Origin: an uncultured Solirubrobacterales bacterium
GTDB taxonomy: Bacteria > Actinomycetota > Thermoleophilia > Solirubrobacterales > Solirubrobacteraceae
Length of the DNA: 9,176 nucleotides
Reading direction: 5' to 3'
Assembly (NCBI GenBank): GCA_903953065.1
Contig: CAJBIG010000251.1
Coordinates: 1 to 9,176, forward strand
The notes under the pieces are model-generated. The model was not told the origin of the DNA and did no database searches. It saw only the letters and a program-made list of their open reading frames with translations. Made by a program: the position numbers and the translations under genes. Shown one piece after another: positions 1-6,869 of this stretch (positions are counted from its first letter, which is position 1; each line of letters opens with the position of its first letter).

Positions 1-407
1 ATCTCAAGTGCCTGCTCGCCGTAATCCGGCTGTGAGACGAGCAGTTCGTCGATGTCAACTCCGATTTGACGAGCGTAGAGCGGATCCATTGAGTGCTCTG
101 CGTCGATGAAGGCGCAAACGCCGCCAAGCTTTTGGGCTTCGGCGATTACGTGGTAGACGAGCGTCGTCTTACCGGAAGACTCTGGGCCGAAGAGTTCGAC
201 GATTCGTCCCCGTGGCATTCCACCGATTCCGAGCGCGAGGTCGAGCGACAGAGCGCCTGTAGGGATCGCATCAACTTTTACCTGCGCACCTTCATCGCCC
301 ATCCGCATGACGGAGCCTTGTCCGAACTGCTTCTCAATCTGGCTTAGGGCGCCCTTGAGGGCGTCGTCGCGGGCTTTTGCTGCCTTATCGGTTGCTGGGG
401 TTGGCAT
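1..407 (-). CDS. recA: RecA recombinase, N-terminal part (3' end cut by window edge)
   Basis: RecA is the DNA-dependent ATPase that forms filaments on single-stranded DNA, drives homologous recombination and triggers LexA self-cleavage in the SOS response. The visible 135 codons begin at an ATG at 407 and read to the left edge without a stop. They show the N-terminal helix region (KGALSQIEKQFGQGSVMRMG, residues 18-37), the Walker A motif GPESSGKTT (74-82), the FIDAEH segment with the expected catalytic glutamate (E104), the adenine-stacking tyrosine position (Y111) and the QPD-GEQALEI loop (126 onward). A purine-rich AGAGAGG lies 11 bases before the ATG. The gene follows cinA, a common pairing, but a 130-base gap with a LexA box suggests its own promoter. 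One detail is unusual: the residue after QPD is Tyr, where many RecA proteins have Thr. About 60% of the protein is outside the window. Family assignment is essentially certain. Confidence 0.98.
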   Translation of the reverse strand, partial: MPTPATDKAAKARDDALKGALSQIEKQFGQGSVMRMGDEGAQVKVDAIPTGALSLDLALGIGGMPRGRIVELFGPESSGKTTLVYHVIAEAQKLGGVCAFIDAEHSMDPLYARQIGVDIDELLVSQPDYGEQALE

Positions 408-434
408 CGTTGTTACGACCTCTCTATCGGGCGA

Positions 435-447
435 GAACTTATGTTCG
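435..447 (-). promoter_or_regulatory. LexA (SOS) box upstream of recA
   Basis: On the minus strand the sequence reads CGAACATAAGTTC. It contains a perfect GAAC-N4-GTTC palindrome (435-446), the core of the LexA site known from Bacillus and actinobacteria (CGAAC-N4-GTTCG type). It lies 27 bases before the recA ATG, between cinA and recA, where an SOS operator is expected. TAAGTT inside the box fits a loose TANNNT -10 element, so LexA could block RNA polymerase directly. No convincing -35 hexamer was found, so the promoter itself is not called. Confidence 0.85.
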
Positions 448-537
448 GTCCTCGTGCGGACGGAAGAGCCAAGCTACGGACGACAATGCAGCGGCGCTAG
501 GCCGCGAAAGACACAAAAGCGACTGAAAAGACTGCGT

Positions 538-1833
538 TTACTGGCTGCCTTCGCGCAGCAGGCCGGCCGTCATGTGCAATACAACCGTCGTCGTGCGATC
601 CCGAATCAGCTGCCGCGAGCCCGGTAGCTGAAGCTTCCTCACCGCCAGTTCACCGCTCGCGAGCGAGACAGCGCACCAGACAAGGCCGACCGGCTTGTCC
701 TCGGTTCCCCCTCCCGGTCCTGCGATCCCGGTGACGCCAACGCCAACATCAGCGTCCAGAGCAGACCTCGCGCCCTCGGCCATGGCAACGGCGACCTCTT
801 CGCTTACGGCGCCATGCTCCTCAAGCAGCGCGGCAGGGACGGCCAAGCAGCTGACTTTTGCCTCGTTGCTGTAGACGACGAAGCCGCCGCGCAGATATGT
901 CGAGGCGCCCGGAAGCTCGGTCAAGCGCGCAGCGACCAGACCACCGGTACACGACTCCGCGAGCGCGATCGTCCGCAGAGGCGGACCGCTGAGCAGTGCG
1001 GCGAGCTCTTGATCGATTGTCGTACCGTCGACTGAGAACAGCGTGTCGGCGTGGCTGCTGGCGACAAACTCGGCGAAACTGTCGTAGAGCTCCTGCTGGT
1101 CCGGGCTAAAGCGCGTCACGATTTCAATCTCGCCGCGGCGCAGGCAGGTCGTGATCTCAAGCTCGTCGACCTCGATTCCAGCCGCTTGAGCAGAACGCAA
1201 TGTTGCCGCGATCTCAGACTCCGGGATCCCAAACAACCGCAACATCGACTGTTCAATCGGAACTCTCCCCGCGGTGGCTTCGATGAATGCCTGCGTCTGC
1301 TCCGCCGCCTGCCACATCGGCACCAGCTCGCTCGGCGGGCCGGGCAGCACAACGACGGTTGGCCCTGTGCTGCCTTCCGGTGGCGGCACTACGAGCCCCG
1401 GCGCCGTACCAATCGGTTCGAGAATCGTCGCGCCTTCAGGGATCGTTGCCTGCTTAAGGTTGCCTGCTGCTATCGAAGCCTGATCGACGCTCGGCCAGCG
1501 CGCGGTGAGGCGTTCAAGGATCGCGGTAATTCGCGCATGGAGCGGCTCGTCAACGGCCATAGCCCGCTGCTGGAACTCTCCCACGACCGTCGCGGTTAGA
1601 TCGTCGGCAGTCGGGCCGAGACCGCCACTCGTGATGATCAAAGAGCAGCCTTCCGATTCGAGCCAGCGGAGCGCGGCCAGGATGTCGGCTGGCCTGTCGC
1701 CGACGACGACGGTGCTCTCGTGGTCGACCCCGAGCGCACGCAACTGCTCCGAGCACCACGGACCGTTGCGGTCGACGACGCGGCCGGTCAGGACCTCGGT
1801 GCCGGTAACCACGATGCCGGCGCGCGCGCTCAC
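538..1833 (-). CDS. cinA: CinA family protein: COG1058 domain plus nicotinamide-nucleotide amidohydrolase domain
   Basis: This is a full-length two-domain CinA of 431 aa, a usual size for the family. The N-terminal molybdopterin-binding-like domain (about 1-170) opens with IVVTGTEVLTG and carries SGGLGPTADDLT (69-80); in characterised homologues this half is an ADP-ribose pyrophosphatase. The C-terminal domain (about 275-431) has ESCTGG (293-298) with the catalytic serine, YSN (321-323), K326 and TGIAGPGGGTEDKPVG (368-383), which are hallmarks of the NMN deamidase PncC. It probably converts NMN to nicotinate mononucleotide in pyridine-nucleotide salvage in the cytoplasm. The GTG at 1833 was chosen because it gives the family N-terminus and overlaps the upstream stop as GTGA; a longer reading to 1950 would only shadow the upstream gene. 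No Shine-Dalgarno is seen, which fits translational coupling. recA lies downstream, a well-known pairing linked to competence in some Firmicutes. Both domains look intact. Confidence 0.95.
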   Translation of the reverse strand: MSARAGIVVTGTEVLTGRVVDRNGPWCSEQLRALGVDHESTVVVGDRPADILAALRWLESEGCSLIITSGGLGPTADDLTATVVGEFQQRAMAVDEPLHARITAILERLTARWPSVDQASIAAGNLKQATIPEGATILEPIGTAPGLVVPPPEGSTGPTVVVLPGPPSELVPMWQAAEQTQAFIEATAGRVPIEQSMLRLFGIPESEIAATLRSAQAAGIEVDELEITTCLRRGEIEIVTRFSPDQQELYDSFAEFVASSHADTLFSVDGTTIDQELAALLSGPPLRTIALAESCTGGLVAARLTELPGASTYLRGGFVVYSNEAKVSCLAVPAALLEEHGAVSEEVAVAMAEGARSALDADVGVGVTGIAGPGGGTEDKPVGLVWCAVSLASGELAVRKLQLPGSRQLIRDRTTTVVLHMTAGLLREGSQ

Positions 1834-2258
1834 AGAACCGAGCCGAACGCCGAGCCGCTGACGAGAGCCGTCGCCTCTGAGCCGTCGGAGCTGGTGCCGA
1901 TCAGAAAGAGTCCGACGATCAAAATGAGGACAAGCGCGACAACGAGCCAAGTCCGCCAGCTCCGGCGCCCGGCGCTGCCGCGGGCGCCGGAAGCGAGCGG
2001 TGCGTAGCTGGAGGGGTCACCAACAGAAACTTGCCCCGCTTTAAAGACCTCTACGAGCGCGCGCCCGTCGAGGCCCAGGTAGTCGCCGTAGGTCCTTAGG
2101 AAGCTCTTCGCCGCCGTCTCCTCAGGCAGCGCCGCCCAGTCGCCGCTCTCAAGCGCACGTAAATATTTCGACCGGATCTTTGTCGCATACTCCGCGGTCG
2201 CGATGTCGATCCCGGCGTCGGTTCGAGCCGTTCTTAGCTGGCTGGCGATGTCGGCCAT
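1830..2258 (-). CDS. Short RodZ/YmfM-like helix-turn-helix membrane protein
   Basis: The 142-aa protein has an N-terminal HTH domain of the RodZ/YmfM class (about residues 3-73). Its helices include IASQLRTARTDAGI, then ATKIRSKYLRALESGDWAALP, then SFLRTYGDYLGLD, which is the characteristic wording of this family. A linker (74-99) precedes one strongly hydrophobic segment (about 103-120). Only about 22 residues follow, ending in Ser/Gly/Ala-rich sequence. Family members link the cytoskeleton (MreB) to the envelope and usually carry a longer extracytoplasmic domain; Bacillus YmfM is about twice this length. This protein is therefore a tail-less version or a natural truncation. It starts 13 bases after the ftsK stop with no clear ribosome site and ends in a 4-base overlap with cinA, so it is probably translated by coupling within the ftsK operon. 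It could instead act as a membrane-tethered DNA-binding protein. I infer the role from family and position only. Confidence 0.85.
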   Translation of the reverse strand: MADIASQLRTARTDAGIDIATAEYATKIRSKYLRALESGDWAALPEETAAKSFLRTYGDYLGLDGRALVEVFKAGQVSVGDPSSYAPLASGARGSAGRRSWRTWLVVALVLILIVGLFLIGTSSDGSEATALVSGSAFGSVL

Positions 2259-2271
2259 AGCCAGAGGCTAA

Positions 2272-4719
2272 TCAGTCTTCGGGAATATCGGGCGAAACGG
2301 CGTGCAAAGTTGCATCTTCTGCCTCTGGCGGTTGATCCGCAGGCGCGTCAGGTGACGCGAGTGCTGCGAGTACTCGAGGGAGATCGGCTGCGGTCACGAG
2401 CACTTGGCGAGGCTTCGAGCCCTCATAGCCTGAGATGATCGAGCGCCGCTCCAGCATGTCAATGAGGCGGCCGGCGCGGGTGTAACCGACGCGCAGTCGA
2501 CGCTGAAGCATCGACGTCGACGCTGTATCCATCTCGACCACGAGCGCGATCGCCTCGCTGAGCATCGGATCCTCGTCCGGATCGAAGCCGTCGGCGTCGC
2601 TGCCTGAACCGCCGGACTCGTTTGTCACTTCAACTTCATCGAGGAGGTCCTCGCGCAGAGCAGGCTCGCCTTGCGCAGCCCAAAACTCGGTCAGCTTCGC
2701 GATCTGCGGCTCGTCGATGTAGGCCCCCTGAATCCGCTCGAGCTTTGACGAACCGACTGGGGAGAAGAGCATGTCGCCCTGTCCGAGGAGGCTCTCGGCG
2801 CCATTCTGGTCGAGAATCACGCGCGAGTCCGTCTGGCTCGAGACGGCAAAGGCGATACGCGATGGAACGTTCGCTTTGATCATTCCCGTAATCACGTCGA
2901 CTCGAGGGCTTTGCGTAGCTAGGACCAAGTGGATACCGACGGCACGCGCCTTTTGCGCCAGGCGGATCACGGCATTTTCAACATCAGCCGGCGCGACCAT
3001 CATCAAATCGGCGAGCTCGTCGATTACGCAAAGCAGGTACGGGAGCGGCTCATCGCCTTCATCGACGCGGTGCTTGTTGAGCTCGGCCAGCGAGCGTGTG
3101 CGCGCGACGGCCATGATGCCATAACGCCATTCCATCTCACGGACCAGATTGCCGAGCGCGTTGGCGGCCATCCGCGGGCTGGTGATTACAGGAGTCAACA
3201 GATGCGGAATTGCTTCGTAGTGATTGAGCTCTACCTGTTTTGGGTCGACTAGGACGAGCCGGACTTGGTCAGGGGTCGCGCGGAGCAGAATCGAGCTGAG
3301 CATCGCGTTGACGGCGCCCGACTTACCGGCGCCTGTCGTGCCTGCGATCAAGAGGTGAGGCATCCGCGCGAGGTCGGCCGTGACTGGGCGGCCACCAACG
3401 TCCTTGCCGAGGAAGACTGTGAGCGGGCTGGCGTCGGCTGGCAGCTCTTGGAAGACATCGCCCAGAGTCACTTCAAGGCGCGTGCGGTTCGGTACCTCAA
3501 CCCCAACGGCCTGCTTGCCCGGGATTGGCGCGAGAATTCGGATGTCGGTGGCCGCGAGCGCGTAGGCGAGGTCATCCTTGAGCGCCCCGATCTTGTTCAT
3601 CTTGACCCCCGGAGCGAGGCGCAGCTCGTAACGCGTGATGTGCGGTCCGGCGACGGTGCCCACGAGCGAAGCCTCGATGCCGTGGTGGCGCAGCGCCTCC
3701 AGCAACGCGGAGGAGACGCGGCTCTGATCGGTCTTGTCGGGCGCGGCGTTCTTCTTGGCGCTGAGCTTGAGGAGATTCGGGTTGGGGAGCGAGAAGACGG
3801 TCGGCGCCCCAGGTTCCTTCTTTACTGCCTTTGCAGCCGGCTTGTCAGCCTTGGCAGCAGCCGCCGGCGGCGCCGGCGCGGGCGGCGTCAGCGACTCCGG
3901 CAGATCTGACGCCTCTTCGAGATAGGGATCTGTTTCACCGCTGGAGAGGTCGAAGAACTCAACACCGCCCAGCTGCTCGACCGTTGGCTCGAGGCCTTCC
4001 GGCTCTGGTGGCGCTATTGGCGCCGTTGCTGGGCGCCGGTTGAAGAGTGCATCGACGCCGCTGGCTAGAGCCTTGCCGATGTCGGAGAGACCGCTACCCC
4101 CGTGGCGAAGGACGGCAGCTATTGAGAGCCCGCTGATCAGGAGCACCGCTGCCAGCAGCAGGAAGAGCGCGAAGATGTGGCTGCCCACGGGCCCGACGAG
4201 GGTGCCGCTACCGAGGTAGAGCAAGTCCCCAACTGCACCGCCGCGGTCGCCGAACAGCGCTGGGTCGAACTGAACCGTGCGGCCGGTACCGGTGCCCAGT
4301 CCGAGAGTTCCCGCTGCGAGAGCCAACGAGGCCCCGAGCAGCAGGCAGAGCGCGCCAACCCGAAGCGTCTGCGGAAGGCTGACCACCGGGCGAAGGATCA
4401 GCACGAGCCCAGCGAGCGCGAGGATCGGCGGGACCAAGTAGGCAACCTGACCGAAGCTCCAACGCAGAGCTGAAACGAATTGCTCTCCGCCAATCCCGGC
4501 GTCGCCGCCCGAGTAGAGCGGGAATGCGATGAAAAGTGCAGTCGCGACCAAGGCAAGGCCCGAAAGGTCACGCTGACGCTGGCTCAGCTGCGGCAGCTGG
4601 AGCGCCTTCTGCGCCTTCTTCTGTGGCCGCTTGCGTGGCTTTGCGGCGGAGCGCGCAGGGGCTTTTCGCTTTGGCGAGCTCTTGGGGCGCGGTTTGGCTT
4701 TTGTTTTCGCTGTGGCCAT
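2272..4719 (-). CDS. ftsK: FtsK/SpoIIIE DNA translocase
   Basis: FtsK is a septum-anchored hexameric ATPase that pumps chromosomal DNA during division and helps resolve chromosome dimers. The 815-aa protein has, in order: a very basic Lys/Arg/Ala/Pro-rich N-terminus (1-40); four predicted membrane helices (about 52-70, 91-109, 118-140, 181-204); an Ala/Pro-rich, partly acidic linker (205-330); the alpha/beta motor with Walker A AGTTGAGKS (459-467), VDPKQVEL (491-498), Walker B VIDELADLM (565-573) and ATQSPRVDVITG (601-612); and a C-terminal gamma winged helix (about 717-778, with TSMLQRRLRVGYTRAGRLID), which reads polar DNA motifs in homologues. I chose the ATG at 4719 because GAAGGA lies 9 bases upstream. 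A TTG at 4761 would add 14 residues, but its purine run sits almost against the codon. It heads the ftsK - rodZ-like - cinA block and is divergent from the response regulator. The motor is intact. Confidence 0.96.
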   Translation of the reverse strand: MATAKTKAKPRPKSSPKRKAPARSAAKPRKRPQKKAQKALQLPQLSQRQRDLSGLALVATALFIAFPLYSGGDAGIGGEQFVSALRWSFGQVAYLVPPILALAGLVLILRPVVSLPQTLRVGALCLLLGASLALAAGTLGLGTGTGRTVQFDPALFGDRGGAVGDLLYLGSGTLVGPVGSHIFALFLLLAAVLLISGLSIAAVLRHGGSGLSDIGKALASGVDALFNRRPATAPIAPPEPEGLEPTVEQLGGVEFFDLSSGETDPYLEEASDLPESLTPPAPAPPAAAAKADKPAAKAVKKEPGAPTVFSLPNPNLLKLSAKKNAAPDKTDQSRVSSALLEALRHHGIEASLVGTVAGPHITRYELRLAPGVKMNKIGALKDDLAYALAATDIRILAPIPGKQAVGVEVPNRTRLEVTLGDVFQELPADASPLTVFLGKDVGGRPVTADLARMPHLLIAGTTGAGKSGAVNAMLSSILLRATPDQVRLVLVDPKQVELNHYEAIPHLLTPVITSPRMAANALGNLVREMEWRYGIMAVARTRSLAELNKHRVDEGDEPLPYLLCVIDELADLMMVAPADVENAVIRLAQKARAVGIHLVLATQSPRVDVITGMIKANVPSRIAFAVSSQTDSRVILDQNGAESLLGQGDMLFSPVGSSKLERIQGAYIDEPQIAKLTEFWAAQGEPALREDLLDEVEVTNESGGSGSDADGFDPDEDPMLSEAIALVVEMDTASTSMLQRRLRVGYTRAGRLIDMLERRSIISGYEGSKPRQVLVTAADLPRVLAALASPDAPADQPPEAEDATLHAVSPDIPED

Positions 4720-4807
4720 CGGTAGGTGTCCTTCGCCTAGCCTCTTCGACACCGACGGCAATCTCCCTTTAGCTGCCGTAAATGCGGTGTCCTACCCTTC
4801 TAGAGCA
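4720..4807. promoter_or_regulatory. Divergent promoter region between ftsK and the response regulator
   Basis: Both ftsK (minus) and the two-component operon (plus) must be transcribed out of or through these 88 bases. The hexamer GGTGTC occurs three times: plus strand 4725-4730, minus strand 4748-4753 and plus strand 4786-4791. The two plus copies extend to the octamer GGTGTCCT (4725-4732 and 4786-4793). TACCCT at 4793-4798 fits a loose TANNNT -10 for the plus operon and would place transcription start within a few bases of its ATG. No convincing -35 was found on either strand. Assignment as a promoter rests on gene orientation, not on strong motifs. Confidence 0.5.
4729..4734 (-). promoter_or_regulatory. 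ftsK ribosome binding site
   Basis: On the minus strand GAAGGA lies 9 bases before the ATG at 4719. This decides in favour of that start over the upstream in-frame TTG at 4761. Confidence 0.7.
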
Positions 4808-5488
4808 ATGTCTTCACGCTCCGCACGAGTCCTGATTGTCGAAGACGACGAGGCGATCGCCGAAGTCGTCCAACGGATGCTGCGAATAGACGGCTACAAG
4901 ACTGAGATCGCCAGCGACGGAGCGCTCGGGCTCGAGCTGGCGGCGAGCTTCGATCCGGACGTCGTAATCCTCGACCTTGGCCTGCCCCTCATTGACGGCA
5001 CTGAGGTCGCTCGCCGGCTGCGCGAAGCCAGCGACGTGCCAATTCTCGTGTTGACAGCGCGTGATGCGACGGAGTCGAAGGTTGAGGGGCTCGACGCCGG
5101 CGCCGACGACTACCTCGTCAAACCATTTGAACGCGACGAGCTGCTGGCTCGCCTGCGCTCGTTGCTGCGCCGCCGACCACCACGCGGAACCGCAAGCCTG
5201 ACCTTTGAAGACATTGTGCTGAAGCCGGACAGCTACGAGGTACTCCGTGGCGACCGCCGCGTCGAGCTTACGCAGCGTGAATTCGAACTGCTCGAGTATC
5301 TGATGCGCAACCAGCTTGTTGTGATCAGCCGCCAGCAGCTGCTCGAGGACGTCTGGGGATACGACCCTTTCGCCGACACCAACACAATCGAGGTTTTCGT
5401 GTCCAATATCCGTCGCAAGCTTGAGGTCGACGGTCAGTCGCGCCTTCTACACACTGTGCGCGGAGTCGGATACGTGCTTCGTGTTTGA
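4808..5488 (+). CDS. OmpR/PhoB-family two-component response regulator
   Basis: This 226-aa DNA-binding response regulator is probably the phosphorylation-controlled output of the kinase encoded next to it. The receiver domain (about 6-120) has the acidic pocket E12/D13, phospho-acceptor D56 in VVILDLGLP, T83 in LVLTARD and the conserved lysine K105 in YLVKPFE. The winged-helix effector domain (about 128-226) has LTQREFELLEYL (154-165), the recognition-helix region NTIEVFVSNIRRKL (192-205) and the terminal VRGVGYVLR hairpin. All key residues are present. The ATG at 4808 gives the normal family N-terminus; upstream sequence in this frame only shadows ftsK. No Shine-Dalgarno is evident before the ATG, so translation may start on a leaderless or nearly leaderless transcript. 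Its stop overlaps the kinase start by 8 bases. Wording resembles the MprA/MtrA/PhoP group of actinobacteria, but sequence alone does not identify the regulon. Confidence 0.95.
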   Translation: MSSRSARVLIVEDDEAIAEVVQRMLRIDGYKTEIASDGALGLELAASFDPDVVILDLGLPLIDGTEVARRLREASDVPILVLTARDATESKVEGLDAGADDYLVKPFERDELLARLRSLLRRRPPRGTASLTFEDIVLKPDSYEVLRGDRRVELTQREFELLEYLMRNQLVVISRQQLLEDVWGYDPFADTNTIEVFVSNIRRKLEVDGQSRLLHTVRGVGYVLRV

Positions 5489-6869
5489 CCGGATCAGCAT
5501 CCGCTGGCGCCTGGCACTGGTGTCGGCAGGCCTGACCTTTCTGATCCTCTGCGCCTTCGCTGCCGTCTTTGGCTCGCTGACGACCTCGCGCCTGCGCGCT
5601 GACTTCGTGCGCGACACTGCGGATGCCGCCAGACGGCTTGAGGAGCGCTTGACGATCACTCCAAAGTCGTCAACGGATTTTGAGATCAACCCACCGCTCG
5701 AGCTATACGCCTCTCCCAATAACGCTGCGATCCGCCTTTTCTGGGGCAACCGCGAGCCGATTCCTGGCGGCTCGACCCCCGGCGCGCCGGAACTTGGCCT
5801 TCCAACAGAGCCAGGAACTACTGAGAACGCGAGCCACCTGATTGAAACCCGTTTGGCCTCGCTGACCAGTAGCGGCGGCCAAGGCTTGAGTTTCCAAGTC
5901 TGGATCGAGTATGCGAGACCGCTTGCCGAGCTGCGCCGGACGATCAATCAGCTACGACTGGTGTTGATCGGCGGCATCGTCGGCGGCTCGTTGCTGGCGC
6001 TGCTCGGCGGCCTAGCTCTGGCGCGCCGCTCGCTGCGGCCGATCACCGACCTGACGGCGACGGCACAAGAGATCGCCCGCACCCGCGACCCCGACCGCCA
6101 TGTCCCAGAACCACCGACCGACGACGAAGTCGCCGAGCTGGCACGGACCTTCGACGAGATGCTCACTGCGCTTGAAGCGTCACGCGGCGAGACCGAGGGC
6201 GCGCTCGCACGCCAGCGCGAATTTGTCGCCGACGCTTCGCACGAGCTCCGAACCCCGCTGACCAGCATCCTCGCCAACCTCGAACTGCTCTCCGACAGCC
6301 TCGACGGAGACCGCCAGGAGGCGGCATCCTCGGCGCTACGCAGCTCTCAGCGGATGCGCCGAATCGTCGCAGACATGCTGCTGCTCGCCCGCAGCGACGA
6401 CCAGCAGCCGGTTTCGCGCGAGCCTCTCGATCTAACGACAATTGCGGTCGAAGCGAGCGCTGAGGCGAGCGCATTGACCGACGACCACCGCCTCGTCGTC
6501 GACGCCGCCGCGCCAACAATCGTCAGCGGCAACCGCGACGAACTCCACCGGCTGGCACTGAACTTGATTGAGAACGCGGTTCGGCATACGCCGGCGGCGA
6601 CCACGGTGAAGATCGCAGTCGAAGAAGACGGCAACGAGGCGCTGCTGATTGTCAGCGACGACGGCCCCGGTATCGCTCCCGAGCAGCGGGCGCGGATCTT
6701 CGAGCGCTTCGTACGTCGCTCGGGCGACCGTGGTGGTTCGACCGGACTTGGACTGGCGATCGTTCGGACTGTCGCCGAATCACATGGTGGGTCGGTTAGC
6801 GTTGAGGACGCGCAACCAGGCGCCAGATTTATCGTGCGGCTGCCGCTGACGACGGCAGAGTCGGCCTAG
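5481..6869 (+). CDS. Membrane sensor histidine kinase (HAMP-HisKA-HATPase)
   Basis: This 462-aa class I sensor kinase is the likely partner of the response regulator just upstream. A cytoplasmic start is followed by TM1 (about 11-32), an extracytoplasmic sensor region of about 126 residues (33-158) with no domain I recognise, and TM2 (about 159-181). Then come a HAMP linker (about 182-234, with the LRPITDL and DEVAELARTFDEML signatures), HisKA with phospho-acceptor H254 in FVADASHELRTPL (248-260), and the ATPase domain with N box NLIENAVRHT (361-370), G1 DDGPGI (393-398), F box ERFVR (408-412) and G2 GSTGLGLAIV (419-428). It looks fully functional. GTG at 5481 was chosen because it overlaps the regulator stop as GTGTTTGA and places TM1 close to the N-terminus; the reading from 5421 lies inside the regulator gene. 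Its TAG stop shares a CTAG with the convergent rnj gene. The sensed signal is unknown. Confidence 0.95.
   Translation: MFDRISIRWRLALVSAGLTFLILCAFAAVFGSLTTSRLRADFVRDTADAARRLEERLTITPKSSTDFEINPPLELYASPNNAAIRLFWGNREPIPGGSTPGAPELGLPTEPGTTENASHLIETRLASLTSSGGQGLSFQVWIEYARPLAELRRTINQLRLVLIGGIVGGSLLALLGGLALARRSLRPITDLTATAQEIARTRDPDRHVPEPPTDDEVAELARTFDEMLTALEASRGETEGALARQREFVADASHELRTPLTSILANLELLSDSLDGDRQEAASSALRSSQRMRRIVADMLLLARSDDQQPVSREPLDLTTIAVEASAEASALTDDHRLVVDAAAPTIVSGNRDELHRLALNLIENAVRHTPAATTVKIAVEEDGNEALLIVSDDGPGIAPEQRARIFERFVRRSGDRGGSTGLGLAIVRTVAESHGGSVSVEDAQPGARFIVRLPLTTAESA

Noticed and set aside
467..487. PafBC-type (LexA-independent) recA promoter, based on TTGTCG before recA on the minus strand
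   Set aside because: The known pattern needs TTGTC-R-GTG, 8 bases, then TANNNT. Here the bases after TTGTC do not match and no TANNNT lies at the required spacing.
491..505. Hairpin GCGGC-5 bases-GCCGC in the cinA-recA gap as a possible cinA terminator
   Set aside because: The stem is only 5 bp and no T-tract follows it in the minus direction. The T-rich stretch lies before the stem, so it does not fit an intrinsic terminator.
1051..1599. 182-codon open frame on the plus strand opposite cinA
   Set aside because: It is antisense to intact CinA with no recognisable domain and no ribosome site.
538..1950. Longer CinA reading starting at 1950
   Set aside because: The extra 39 residues lie inside the RodZ-like gene in another frame and are Arg-rich shadow sequence. 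The family N-terminus begins at the GTG at 1833.
3265..3909. 214-codon open frame on the plus strand opposite ftsK
   Set aside because: It is antisense to the FtsK motor and linker region, with low-complexity Arg/Glu-rich sequence and no family resemblance. It is a shadow of the real gene.
6840..6858. Hairpin CTGCCG-7 bases-CGGCAG just before the kinase stop as a terminator
   Set aside because: It lies inside coding sequence, has a 6-bp stem and no T-run on either strand.
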